Notes: generated by a model from the sequence alone, not told the origin. A stretch of 9,250 bases of DNA from Desulfurococcales archaeon (GCA_027083045.1 JALWQP010000008.1:1-9250), one strand, 5' to 3'. Shown: positions 1 through 8,077, numbered from the stretch's first letter. Translations and numbers: made by a program.

Positions 1-1103
1 GAGTAGGCATAATAGTGAACCCTATAGCAGGTATGGGCGGCCGCGTAGGTCTTAAAGGCACGGATGGAGAAGCCTATGAGGAGGCGTTGCGTAGGGGGGC
101 TGAGCCAGTATCGCCCCAGAGAGCTATCGAGTTCTTAAACCATGTAAGGTCTACGGATTTCGAGATAATAGCGGCCGCCGGGGCTATGGGGGAAGAAGAA
201 GTCCTCGCCTCGAACAAGAAGGATCTCCTTAGATTAGTCGTGGGGGAAAAGAAAGAGAGAACTACAGCCGACGATACGAAGGCCGCGGCGAGGGAAATGG
301 TTGGAAAGGGCGTGGACATTATTGTTTTTGTCGGTGGAGATGGGACTGCTAGAGATATACTTGATGCCGTGGATGAGGAAATACCTGTTCTAGGTGTTCC
401 AAGCGGCGTTAAAATGTTCAGCGCAGTATTCGCTGTAAACCCTAGAGCAGCCGCCAAGGTCCTCGACGAATTCCTCAGGGGACGGACAAGCCTTGTCGAG
501 AGAGAAGTTCTCGATATCGATGAAGAAGCTTATCGCAGGGGAGTTTTGCGGATAAGGCTTTATGGTTACCTCAAGGTACCTTTGCCGCGAGATGATCTGC
601 TCCAATACATGAAGACCGTCTCGAAGGGTGGAGAGGAAGAAGAGAACAAGCTTGCTATAGCGCGGACAATAGTGGAGGATATGGAGCCCGATACACTCTA
701 CTTGCTGGGTCCGGGCACTACTGTTAAGGCTGTCGCAGATCTTCTGGGTATAGATAAAACACTGCTTGGGGTTGATGCAATAGTTAATAAGAAGCTCGTA
801 GGCAAAGATCTCGATGAAGCAGGTATACTCAGACTCCTAGACCAATACGGCAAAGCGAAAATTATTGTATCACCTATAGGTGGTCAGGGATTCATATTTG
901 GGAGGGGTAATCAACAGTTGTCTCCCCGTGTCATTAGGAGAATTGGTAGGAATAACATCATTATTATCGCTACTTGGAACAAGATCAAAGATCTCCCATA
1001 CCTTAGGGTTGACACTGGAGATCCCGATGTTGACGAAATGCTCCACGGATACGTCAAGATACTCGTTGACTATAGGAGGTACATTGTTAAAAAGATCGTA
1101 TAG
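1..1103 (+). CDS. ATP-NAD kinase family protein (archaeal COG3199 type), 5' partial
   Basis: Predicted to phosphorylate NAD to NADP in the cytoplasm. Numbered from the GTG at 15, it shows an N-terminal NPIAGMGG strand-loop (2-9) followed by GTDG (15-18), the NAD-kinase/diacylglycerol-kinase-fold signature GGDGTARD (107-114) in VDIIVFVGGDGT, a GVPSGVKMFSAVFAVNP segment just after it, GPGTT (232-236), and SPIGGQGFIFGRGNQQ (286-301). This motif order matches the long archaeal/AcoX-like ATP-NAD kinases of about 370 aa rather than short PpnK. The frame stays open upstream of position 15 and reads VGII before VNPIAG, which would complete the first beta strand. The GTG at 15 is therefore probably internal, with the true start just outside the window. 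The gene ends with TAG at 1101-1103, 9 bp from the convergent gcvT stop. The family call is firm; the kinase reaction is inferred from the family. Confidence 0.88.
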   Translation, partial: VGIIVNPIAGMGGRVGLKGTDGEAYEEALRRGAEPVSPQRAIEFLNHVRSTDFEIIAAAGAMGEEEVLASNKKDLLRLVVGEKKERTTADDTKAAAREMVGKGVDIIVFVGGDGTARDILDAVDEEIPVLGVPSGVKMFSAVFAVNPRAAAKVLDEFLRGRTSLVEREVLDIDEEAYRRGVLRIRLYGYLKVPLPRDDLLQYMKTVSKGGEEEENKLAIARTIVEDMEPDTLYLLGPGTTVKAVADLLGIDKTLLGVDAIVNKKLVGKDLDEAGILRLLDQYGKAKIIVSPIGGQGFIFGRGNQQLSPRVIRRIGRNNIIIIATWNKIKDLPYLRVDTGDPDVDEMLHGYVKILVDYRRYIVKKIV

Positions 1104-1112
1104 ACTATCCCT

Positions 1113-2225
1113 TTATTTCTTAATGAATGGAAAATCAACTATCTTCGCTTGATAAAGTTTACCTCTGACCTCGACATCTATAGGTTCACCGAAGAGAGCA
1201 TATCGGACATCTATGTATGCCTGCGCGATACCCCTCTTCAGGACTGGGGAAAATGAGCCGCTCGTAATCCATCCAACAACTTGGTCCTCGACAACAAGCT
1301 TAGCGCCCTCCCTCGGTATTATCCTAGCGGCTTTCTTGCTCATTTTGATCCCAACTCTGATCCATCGGACGCCTTCCCTACGGTAGGCTCTAAGTGCTTC
1401 CTCGCCAATGAAGCCGTGCTTCTTCCAAGAGATAGCTCCGAGACCGTAGCGTAGGCTGAGAGCGCAAGGATATTTGAGCGGATCCTCACCGTACTCGTGC
1501 CCGCCGAGGACGAAGCCCATCTCCATGCGTAGTGTATCCCTAGCGATTATACCTGCTGGCTTCACGCCCTTCTCTACGAGCTTCTCAACTAGGCCCGCTA
1601 TTTCTTTATGTTCACCCCATATCTCGTATCCATCCTCGCCTGTCCAGCCGCTCCTGCTAATAAGGAATACTTTACGGCCCGCTATCTCTTCGTTCATCCT
1701 GAACTCCAGAACCTTCATATCCGCTGCCCATCCAGCTCCCAGTTCCTCCAAGATCTGCGGGGAGCGAGGTCCTTGTAGTGCTATCATTGAGTAGCCAAAC
1801 GTCATGTCCCGGATCTCTACATGATAGCCATGCTTAGAAGCTATTTCCTTTATATAGGAGAGCATTTTCTCTCTGACAAGAGCATTAGTTACTAGTAGCC
1901 ATTCTTCATCGCTAACCTTATAGAGCATCTCATCGTCCTTGACCCGGGCATACTCGTTGAGAGCAAGAGTTGGGCCGCTCAGCCAGCCCTCTTTAACTTT
2001 TGATAGGTCTTTCGTGTATATCTTCTGTATAAGATCTAGTACATCCGATCCTTTGAGGATGGCCCTCCCCATGTGACTTACATCGAAGAAGCCAGCAGAA
2101 GTCCTAACATTCATGTGTTCCTCGATAGCACTTGTGTAAAGCATTGGTACTTCCCAATCCCCGAAACGACCTGGCTCAGCACCTAGTTTTTCGACATAGA
2201 AGTCTAGTAGTGGTATGCGGGGCAC
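1113..2225 (-). CDS. gcvT: Aminomethyltransferase, glycine cleavage system T-protein
   Basis: Takes the aminomethyl group from lipoylated H-protein, releases ammonia and gives a methylene-folate or methylene-pterin; cytoplasmic. From the GTG at 2225 the protein is 370 aa, usual for the family. Motifs in order: FDVSHMG (47-53), an acidic pair KDD (96-98) where GcvT proteins carry the catalytic aspartate, LQGP (150-153), SGWTGEDGYE (192-201) and ARDTLRME (228-235), then a C-terminal GFIGEEAL segment. The usual glycine pair before the acidic pair is replaced by Ala-Arg. The frame also stays open upstream to an ATG at 2288, but the added residues look unlike GcvT and cover the promoter region. 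The GTG has AGGTG six bases upstream and begins VPRIPLLDFYVEKLGA, a typical GcvT N-terminus. It is divergent from gcvPA, so regulation may be shared. Confidence 0.95.
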   Translation of the reverse strand: MPRIPLLDFYVEKLGAEPGRFGDWEVPMLYTSAIEEHMNVRTSAGFFDVSHMGRAILKGSDVLDLIQKIYTKDLSKVKEGWLSGPTLALNEYARVKDDEMLYKVSDEEWLLVTNALVREKMLSYIKEIASKHGYHVEIRDMTFGYSMIALQGPRSPQILEELGAGWAADMKVLEFRMNEEIAGRKVFLISRSGWTGEDGYEIWGEHKEIAGLVEKLVEKGVKPAGIIARDTLRMEMGFVLGGHEYGEDPLKYPCALSLRYGLGAISWKKHGFIGEEALRAYRREGVRWIRVGIKMSKKAARIIPREGAKLVVEDQVVGWITSGSFSPVLKRGIAQAYIDVRYALFGEPIDVEVRGKLYQAKIVDFPFIKK

Positions 2226-2231
2226 GGTAAA

Positions 2232-2236
2232 CACCT
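2232..2236 (-). promoter_or_regulatory. Shine-Dalgarno deciding the gcvT GTG start
   Basis: Read on the minus strand this is AGGTG, complementary to the anti-SD end of archaeal 16S rRNA, six bases before the GTG at 2225. It supports the 370-aa GcvT over the 391-aa version starting at 2288. Confidence 0.6.
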
Positions 2237-2286
2237 GTATCGAGTTATTACAATCTAATATTCTGGACACCCATACACTATATATC

Positions 2287-2315
2287 ATTATTCAATTATT
2301 CCAAAATAGAATAAT
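2287..2315. repeat. Direct plus inverted heptamer cluster, candidate operator
   Basis: ATTATTC occurs at 2287-2293 and again at 2295-2301, eight bases apart. Its exact reverse complement GAATAAT follows at 2309-2315. The second and third copies make a 7-bp perfect inverted repeat with a 7-bp spacer. The cluster sits next to the TATATAT core in the divergent gcvT/gcvPA gap, where a transcription factor could affect both genes. AT-rich sequence produces such repeats by chance fairly often, so the regulatory role is an inference. Confidence 0.35.
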
Positions 2316-2356
2316 ACGTGGAGCCTGAGAGATATTACCTGGCTAAAGACTCTGTA

Positions 2357-2361
2357 GAGGG
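2357..2361 (+). promoter_or_regulatory. Shine-Dalgarno deciding the gcvPA TTG start
   Basis: GAGGG lies eight bases before the TTG at 2370. An in-frame TAG at 2355-2357 rules out any start further upstream. The next in-frame ATG (2385) would remove the GHPW residues and is less likely. Confidence 0.5.
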
Positions 2362-2369
2362 ACAATGGT

Positions 2370-3776
2370 TTGGGACATCCATGGATGCCTAATTCTGCCG
2401 AGGAAACCAGGAGGAAGATGTTGGAGAAAATAGGGGTCAAGAAAATAGATGAGCTCTTTAACGATATACCGCCCAGTATCCGCATGAATCCTAAAGAATG
2501 GGACAAACTACCGATTGGCGAGGGGAAAATACTCTCAGAGATAGAGGTTAGGAGGAGAGCCGAGAGTCTACTCTCCAAGAATAAGGTGTTCAAGAACCCG
2601 CCCCCCTTCCTAGGGTGCGGTGCATGGCCACACTATGTCCCTGCACCAGTACGATACATAGTCTCTAGAGGAGAATTCCTCACAGCATACACTCCTTACC
2701 AGGCCGAGATAAACCAGGGGCTCATGCAAGCCCTTTTCGAGTACCAGAGCATGATGGCGGAGCTCTTGGACATGGACATTGTTAATTCATCGATGTATGA
2801 CTGGGGCTCTGCTGCAGCTGAGGCCCTTCTCATGGCACTACGTGTAAAGCGTGGAAGGAAAAAGATTGTTCTCTGCGGTACACTTAACCCCTTCCACGAG
2901 AAAGTCATCAGAACATATCTTGCCCCACATGATGCCTTAATCGTCAAGACAGGTATTGATAGAGAACAAGGAATATGCAAAGCTGAGGAACTTGAGAAAC
3001 TTGTTGATAAGGATACCGCCGCCATATATATTGAGAACCCGAACTTCTTCGGGCTAATCGAGGAGAACATACAGGAGATATCGGATATAACTCACCGCGC
3101 GGGAGCATTATACGTTATTGGTGTAGAACCATTATCACTAGGCCTCATTAAACCTCCCGGCCAGCTAGGGGCAGACATAGCTGTCGGTGAAGGTCAGCCC
3201 CTCGGCCTAGGATTAAACTATGGCGGCCCGTATCTCGGCATCTTTGCCATAAGATATGATATGAAGCTTCTGAGACAGATGCCGGGCAGACTAATCGGTC
3301 TAACAACAACAATCGACGGTAAGGATAGGGCCTTTGCAATGATACTTCAGACGAGAGAACAACATATCAGACGGGAGAAAGCAACCTCCAATATATGTAC
3401 AAACGAGGCATTATCCGCTATAGCAGCGGCCGTATATCTTGCTCTCCTCGGTAAGAAAGGAATCACGAAACTCGCAGAATTGATCTACTATAATTCCCAC
3501 TACGCCGCCAAGAAATTGAGTGAAATAAACGGTGTCAACACAAGAGTCTTCACCGCCGATTTCTTCAAGGAGTTCCCACTAAGGCTTGAAGCTTCCGGCA
3601 AAAAATACTCCGAGCTACACGAGTATCTACTAAACAATGGTGTGCATGGCGGATACTATGTCGGCAATATTTATCCTTGGCTAGGAGAGACAGCAATATT
3701 CTCTTTCACAGAGCTCCACACGAAGAACAATATCGATAGACTAGCTGTTCTCATCAAAAACTTCTTAGAGGGATAA
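2370..3776 (+). CDS. gcvPA: Glycine dehydrogenase (decarboxylating) subunit 1, P-protein alpha chain
   Basis: The N-terminal half of the split P-protein; with GcvPB it decarboxylates glycine and passes the aminomethyl group to lipoyl-H-protein. At 468 aa it is of normal length. It shows GVKKIDELFNDIP (22-34), FLGCGAWPHYVPAPV (80-94), EFLTAYTPYQAEINQG (102-117), NSSMYDWGSAAAEA (139-152) and RREKATSNICTNEA (334-347), all family hallmarks. Like other alpha subunits it has the PLP-enzyme fold but no PLP-binding lysine, which is on GcvPB. The start is a TTG with GAGGG eight bases upstream. Only three bases separate its stop from the gcvPB ATG, and gcvPB's GAGGG lies inside its last codons, so the two are surely co-transcribed and probably translated in balance. 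Confidence 0.96.
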   Translation: MGHPWMPNSAEETRRKMLEKIGVKKIDELFNDIPPSIRMNPKEWDKLPIGEGKILSEIEVRRRAESLLSKNKVFKNPPPFLGCGAWPHYVPAPVRYIVSRGEFLTAYTPYQAEINQGLMQALFEYQSMMAELLDMDIVNSSMYDWGSAAAEALLMALRVKRGRKKIVLCGTLNPFHEKVIRTYLAPHDALIVKTGIDREQGICKAEELEKLVDKDTAAIYIENPNFFGLIEENIQEISDITHRAGALYVIGVEPLSLGLIKPPGQLGADIAVGEGQPLGLGLNYGGPYLGIFAIRYDMKLLRQMPGRLIGLTTTIDGKDRAFAMILQTREQHIRREKATSNICTNEALSAIAAAVYLALLGKKGITKLAELIYYNSHYAAKKLSEINGVNTRVFTADFFKEFPLRLEASGKKYSELHEYLLNNGVHGGYYVGNIYPWLGETAIFSFTELHTKNNIDRLAVLIKNFLEG

Positions 3777-3779
3777 AAC

Positions 3780-5345
3780 ATGTTTAGGCAGGCTAGATGG
3801 GATGAACCCCTGATCTTCGAGTTATCGAGGCCGGGAAGAAGAGGATTCATAGTCCCGGAGATAGATCCTGTGATAAAAGAAGCTGTTGGGGACATAAAGA
3901 TACCCGCTAAGCTGAGGAGAGAAAAGCCTCCAGAGCTACCAGAGGTTAGCGAGGTAGAAGTAATAAGGCATTACACGCGCCTCACACAGATGTCATACGG
4001 GGTGGATAATGGCCCGGTACCGCTAGGCTCGTGTACAATGAAGTATAATCCGAGAGTAGCGTTCGAAATAGCATTTGATCCGCGGGTCACGATGCTTCAT
4101 CCCCTGCAGGACGAGAGAACAGTGCAAGGCCTTCTCGAGATCCTCTATCACCTCCAGGAGTGGCTTAAACACATAACAGGTATGGATTATTGTTGCCTAC
4201 ATCCTGCAGCAGGGGCTCATGGCGAACTAGCAGGCATGCTATTGACGAGGAAATATCATGAGCTTAGAGGCCAGCTCGACAAGAAGAGGGAAATCATAGT
4301 GCCCGATTCAGCCCATGGTACAAACCCTGCGAGCGCCTCAATGGCAGGCTTCAAGGTTGTAGAGGTGCCCTCCGATGAGAATGGAAATATCGATCTAGAT
4401 GCACTTAGGGCGGTCGCGGGAGAATCCACTGCTGGTCTCATGATAACTAATCCTAGCACTCTTGGATTATTTGAGGAAAACATAGAAGAGATAACGAGGA
4501 TCATACATAGTGTTGACGGCCTACTTTACTACGATGGGGCGAACCTGAACGGCATAATGGGATATGCCAGGCCTGGCGACATGGGCTTCGACATAGCCCA
4601 TATCAATATACATAAAACCTTCTCATCCCCCCATGGAGGTGGAGGGCCGGGAGCTGGCCCTATATGTATAAAGGATCGGATCGTTGATCCCGATAAGAAC
4701 ATATGGCTTCACGATCTACTGCCGGGCTACCGGGTCGTATATGATGAGGAAAAAGGCATGTACAGGCTGGAGGGCCCAAGTAAACATAGTGTTGGTCTGC
4801 TGAAAACATTCTTCGGAAACGTGATACCCCTTGTGTGGGGATACGTATATATACTGTCGCTTGGAGCCCGTGGCCTTAGGCTTGCAACCGAGCAGGCAGT
4901 ACTCAACACTAACTACTTCATAGAATTGATCAAAGATGTGAGGGGATACTCAATACCCTACGGTCCAGGCAGACATAGAAAGCACGAAGTAGTAATTAGT
5001 GCTGAGAAAATGAAGGATGAAACAGACGTTACGGCCGAGGATATCGCGAAGGGGCTCCTGGATGCAGGACTCCATGCACCAACAATATACTTCCCATTAA
5101 TAGTTAAGGAAGCATTAATGACTGAATTTACGGAGTCAGAAACCATCGAGAACATCGAGGAATATGCTGAGAGACTCAAAGAGATATCACAGATAGCATA
5201 CACCAATCCATCAAAAGCTAAAGAATGGCCTCTTAACACGAGTGTTAAACGCATAGATAATGTACGGGCGAATCACCCTAAGACACTCGCTCCTACATGG
5301 AGAATCTACTTGAGAAAAATGGGAAAGGCTGATAGTAATGTATGA
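3780..5345 (+). CDS. gcvPB: Glycine dehydrogenase (decarboxylating) subunit 2, P-protein beta chain
   Basis: The PLP-carrying half of the glycine-decarboxylating P-protein. At 521 aa it is slightly longer than many family members. Key segments are PLGSCTMKYNP (81-91), HPAAGAHGELAG, DSAHGTNPASAS (176-187), the cofactor-contacting aspartate in YYDGANLNG (D252), and HKTFSSPHGGGGPG, in which K279 is the expected Schiff-base lysine. A glycine-rich loop follows directly. All catalytic elements appear intact. The ATG at 3780 has GAGGG (3768-3772) seven bases upstream, inside the gcvPA end. The final codons overlap the lpd start by eight bases, which puts lpd in the same transcript. Confidence 0.97.
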   Translation: MFRQARWDEPLIFELSRPGRRGFIVPEIDPVIKEAVGDIKIPAKLRREKPPELPEVSEVEVIRHYTRLTQMSYGVDNGPVPLGSCTMKYNPRVAFEIAFDPRVTMLHPLQDERTVQGLLEILYHLQEWLKHITGMDYCCLHPAAGAHGELAGMLLTRKYHELRGQLDKKREIIVPDSAHGTNPASASMAGFKVVEVPSDENGNIDLDALRAVAGESTAGLMITNPSTLGLFEENIEEITRIIHSVDGLLYYDGANLNGIMGYARPGDMGFDIAHINIHKTFSSPHGGGGPGAGPICIKDRIVDPDKNIWLHDLLPGYRVVYDEEKGMYRLEGPSKHSVGLLKTFFGNVIPLVWGYVYILSLGARGLRLATEQAVLNTNYFIELIKDVRGYSIPYGPGRHRKHEVVISAEKMKDETDVTAEDIAKGLLDAGLHAPTIYFPLIVKEALMTEFTESETIENIEEYAERLKEISQIAYTNPSKAKEWPLNTSVKRIDNVRANHPKTLAPTWRIYLRKMGKADSNV

Positions 5346-6702
5346 TGTCATGGTCATAGGATCGGGTGTCGGGGGCTATCCAGCCGCGATATACTTGGCT
5401 AGTCATGGCTACAAAACAGCAATTATAGAGGAGCATCTAATAGGAGGGGAATGCACCAATTATGGCTGTGTTCCCAGCAAGGCGCTTTACCATGTGGCCC
5501 AAGCAATAAATGTTTTGAAAAAGATTAGTGCCAATATAAACATCGATTTCAAGAACATACGGAAATTCATCCTAGACCAGGTAGACAGGGCGAGAAAAGG
5601 CATAGAGTATCTCCTAGAGAAATCAGGTGTAGAGATCATTAGGGGGCATGCTAGATTTATTAGTCCAGGCGAGGTAAAGGTAGGGAGCAACATTTACCGT
5701 GCAGATAAGTACATCATTGCTACAGGCACGCGTCCACGCTGTCTGCCCGGACTAGTATTTGATGGTAAAATCATAGTCTCAAATAGACACATATTCAGTG
5801 TAGAAGAGATCCCAGATACCCTCGCTATAATCGGCGGCGGAGTAATAGGCGTCGAAATAGGTAATATGTTCGCAGATCTAGGAGTAAATATAACGGTTAT
5901 TGAAGCCCTAGATCATATACTACCATTTCTTGATCGTGACATCGCATTAACTATTAAGAGATATCTGCGCTCGAAAACCATTTCTATATATGAAAAAACA
6001 ACGGCAACAAAGATATCTGCCGATAAAGGACAAGCAGGGATCCTCCTAAGCAGTGGCGAAAAAATTGTTGTCGACAAAGTCCTTATCTCCATAGGACGTG
6101 TACCGAATACAGGGGATCTAGGCCTCGAAAAGGCTGGTGTTGAAACAGATGAGAAAGGGTTTATCAAACTAGTCGATGGATACCAGACACATAATCCTAG
6201 AATCTACGCTGTAGGCGATGTAATAGGTGGGCCTCTACTCGCGCATAAAGCTATTGTTGAATCCATGCTCGCGGCCAAGCAAATCATGGGAGAGAAGATA
6301 AGGAGGTTCGAATATCACATGGTTCCACAGACCATCTTCTCTGGACTAGAGTATGCTGGTATAGGTTATACTGAGAAAGAACTTAGGGCGAAGGGCACCA
6401 AGTATAAGAAGCTGAGAGTCCCGCTATCATTCCTTTCAGCCGTTAGAATAAAAGGGCCCGAATACTGTTTCGCAAAGATACTTGTTGATGATAAGGATAA
6501 TGTTCTGGGCATTCACATAGTTGCCCCGCAGGCATCGGAGGTCATATCAGCATATGTACCATTATACCTTGCTAAGCTCACACCCGAAGAACTGGCCACC
6601 TTCCCGTACCCCCACCTCACGGTCTCAGAGAGTCTCAGGGATATTGCTGAACTACTTTTGGGCGAGTCAATTCATCTCCTAAGGCTTGGACGCAAGAGAT
6701 AA
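5338..6702 (+). CDS. lpd: Dihydrolipoyl dehydrogenase, L-protein of glycine cleavage
   Basis: FAD enzyme that reoxidises dihydrolipoyl groups with NAD+, regenerating oxidised H-protein. The 454-aa protein has the N-terminal FAD dinucleotide fold GSGVGG (8-13), the redox disulfide GGECTNYGC (C39, C44), the NAD-binding fold IIGGGVIGVEIG (164-175), the second FAD motif YAVGD (D294), and a C-terminal interface domain with the HLTVSE His-Glu pair (H426, E431) used as the active-site base in the partner subunit. It is complete and intact. The ATG overlaps the gcvPB end by eight bases, and a weak AAAGG lies nine bases upstream. Crenarchaea generally oxidise 2-oxoacids with ferredoxin enzymes rather than lipoyl complexes, so its place here points to glycine cleavage as the main role (inference). 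Confidence 0.95.
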   Translation: MYDVMVIGSGVGGYPAAIYLASHGYKTAIIEEHLIGGECTNYGCVPSKALYHVAQAINVLKKISANINIDFKNIRKFILDQVDRARKGIEYLLEKSGVEIIRGHARFISPGEVKVGSNIYRADKYIIATGTRPRCLPGLVFDGKIIVSNRHIFSVEEIPDTLAIIGGGVIGVEIGNMFADLGVNITVIEALDHILPFLDRDIALTIKRYLRSKTISIYEKTTATKISADKGQAGILLSSGEKIVVDKVLISIGRVPNTGDLGLEKAGVETDEKGFIKLVDGYQTHNPRIYAVGDVIGGPLLAHKAIVESMLAAKQIMGEKIRRFEYHMVPQTIFSGLEYAGIGYTEKELRAKGTKYKKLRVPLSFLSAVRIKGPEYCFAKILVDDKDNVLGIHIVAPQASEVISAYVPLYLAKLTPEELATFPYPHLTVSESLRDIAELLLGESIHLLRLGRKR

Positions 6703-6706
6703 TAGT

Positions 6707-6716
6707 CCTTTTTTGA
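6707..6716 (+). terminator. T-tract after lpd, possible archaeal terminator
   Basis: Six consecutive T residues (6709-6714) follow the lpd stop within five to twelve bases. Archaeal polymerase can terminate on such U-tracts without a hairpin. The 31-bp gap to the next ATG is short, so read-through into the transporter gene remains possible. Confidence 0.35.
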
Positions 6717-6733
6717 TCTCATAGAATAATGCC

Positions 6734-8077
6734 ATGAAGGATCGATTAGATCAAAGATTTGGCCCGAGTTTCTGGCTCCTTATACTTGAGGCCCTAAGTG
6801 GCGGTTTCTTTGTATCAATAAGTAGGAGTCTACTTCCAATACTACTCGTTAATTCAGGCTATTCTCTCCAAGATATCCTTGCATTTAATGCATTATCCGG
6901 GCTTATGGCGCTTATAGTCTCGAAAATAGTTCATGTACGTGCCAGGCCTGGAAAAGCAAAGACCAGGTTGTTGGTAGTACATATACTAGAGCGTTTATTA
7001 TGGTTCAGCATACCGTTTATGGCTTCTTTCACATATATCTTACCGTTTATAGTTGGATTAGCTTGGACATCCAGTTTTATGACAGGGATATACCTTAATG
7101 CATTATTTTTCACTAGTTTTGAGAGGGAAACCTATAGGAAGCTTATCGGATATCGAATGATCGCTGGAAGTGTGTCAAGCATTATTGGACAGATAGTACT
7201 GGTTATCGTCCTAGCTGCAATCAAATCATATGTGAGATACCTTGTTTTATACGCGATATCATTTCTAGGCGGTCTCGCTGGAACTATTCTGATAGCCTTA
7301 TCCCATGCTACTCCTATCCTTGAACGCCCTAGGAGAAGCACCGAGGAGATCGAGATCAAGGCTACAAGTACTTTATTAGTTCTAGTGATGCTGTTTACTG
7401 TAACCAACCTAGTTAGCATTGCCTGGGTTCCAAGACTGATAAAACAGCTCCATGCACCAGATTATTTTGTCGGCCTGATATGGCTTATCCAGACATTCAC
7501 AAACATATTTGCGAGTATGTTCTGGAGCAGACTCGACATAAGGCTGTATAGATACGCTATTGTAGGCCTAGCTTTCACCCCAATACTCATAATAATAATA
7601 AATTATCCACTCCTACATCTCGGAATAGCTGCTGTTTACTCGTTCTCAATCGTGGGAACAAACCTCTTCGCAGGACTAGCTTACTCGAGCATTGTTAAGA
7701 AACTAGGAGTAATCCGGGCAAGCATAATGTTAACAACGGCGAACGCATTATCAATGCTTATAGGAGGCCTTATCGGTGCATTTCTGGCTTTCAATTATGT
7801 TCTAGTGTTCATCACTGCGAGCATGTTCAGCATAACTGGATTGCTTATCGCTCTCACCACTATACCGGAGCTTGCAATAATATCTCCAGTCTATGTTAGG
7901 ATGTATTCACGCATTCTCTATATGACCAGTATGACGAGCTATAACTTCATGGTATTCGTAACTAGAGAGGCGGCTAAAACAGTATTGAAACTAATAGCTT
8001 TCGTACTCGCATTCATACTCTTGTTCATAATATATAGGACAATTTACTACCTACAAATGCTAACAGGTGGTCCATAA
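6734..8077 (+). CDS. MFS-like membrane transporter with an extra C-terminal helix
   Basis: A 447-aa integral membrane protein. By hydrophobicity I place twelve helices near residues 13-38, 47-66, 80-97, 99-122, 141-161, 168-189, 211-232, 244-264, 273-290, 293-319, 329-352 and 355-376. A charged central loop (193-210, with EEIEIK) falls between helices 6 and 7, the usual two-times-six arrangement of major facilitator proteins. The loop after helix 2 (HVRARPGKAKTR) and the one after helix 8 (WSRLDIRLYR) sit where MFS proteins carry basic motif-A-like loops, but the motif is not canonical. A further linker and a strong hydrophobic helix (414-440) follow. The substrate cannot be told. The ATG at 6734 has no clear Shine-Dalgarno motif, so the transcript may be leaderless. 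Its stop overlaps the next start by one base. Confidence 0.75.
   Translation: MKDRLDQRFGPSFWLLILEALSGGFFVSISRSLLPILLVNSGYSLQDILAFNALSGLMALIVSKIVHVRARPGKAKTRLLVVHILERLLWFSIPFMASFTYILPFIVGLAWTSSFMTGIYLNALFFTSFERETYRKLIGYRMIAGSVSSIIGQIVLVIVLAAIKSYVRYLVLYAISFLGGLAGTILIALSHATPILERPRRSTEEIEIKATSTLLVLVMLFTVTNLVSIAWVPRLIKQLHAPDYFVGLIWLIQTFTNIFASMFWSRLDIRLYRYAIVGLAFTPILIIIINYPLLHLGIAAVYSFSIVGTNLFAGLAYSSIVKKLGVIRASIMLTTANALSMLIGGLIGAFLAFNYVLVFITASMFSITGLLIALTTIPELAIISPVYVRMYSRILYMTSMTSYNFMVFVTREAAKTVLKLIAFVLAFILLFIIYRTIYYLQMLTGGP
8065..8070 (+). promoter_or_regulatory. Strong Shine-Dalgarno of the five-helix membrane gene
   Basis: AGGTGG sits six bases before the ATG at 8077, within the last codons of the transporter gene. 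It fixes the start and shows the second gene is translated from the same message. Confidence 0.6.

Larger units (their letters stand above)
2226..2369. promoter_or_regulatory. Divergent gcvT / gcvPA promoter region
   Basis: This 144-bp AT-rich gap separates two divergent starts, so it must hold both promoters. A TATATAT core lies at 2279-2285. Read on the minus strand it would place a gcvT transcription start about 25-27 bases further on, near 2254, giving a leader of about 29 bases. On the plus strand either this core or the A/T-rich stretch at 2303-2316 could serve gcvPA, with leaders of roughly 60 or 35 bases. Exact boxes are inferred from composition and spacing only. A repeat cluster inside the region is listed separately. 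Confidence 0.55.

Noticed and set aside
74..605. Minus-strand frames (127 and 71 aa) opposite the kinase gene.
   Set aside because: Antisense to the conserved GGDGT-containing coding sequence; Ser/Ala/Pro-rich composition with no domain.
880..1152. 90-aa plus-strand frame spanning the end of the kinase gene and the gcvT end.
   Set aside because: It overlaps well-supported genes on both sides, has no recognisable domain, and looks like an out-of-frame shadow.
2318..2369. Possible TPP- or glycine-riboswitch in the gcvPA leader (contains CTGAGA; the reverse strand contains CTCTCAGG; AGCC/GGCT and AGAG/CTCT short pairings).
   Set aside because: Only short fragments match. The other conserved blocks of either aptamer are missing, the pairings are 4 bp and cross each other, and I know of no glycine riboswitch in crenarchaea.
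2288..2593. 101-aa minus-strand frame opposite the gcvPA start.
   Set aside because: It lies antisense to the conserved gcvPA N-terminus, with low-complexity Ser/Leu-rich content typical of antisense shadows.
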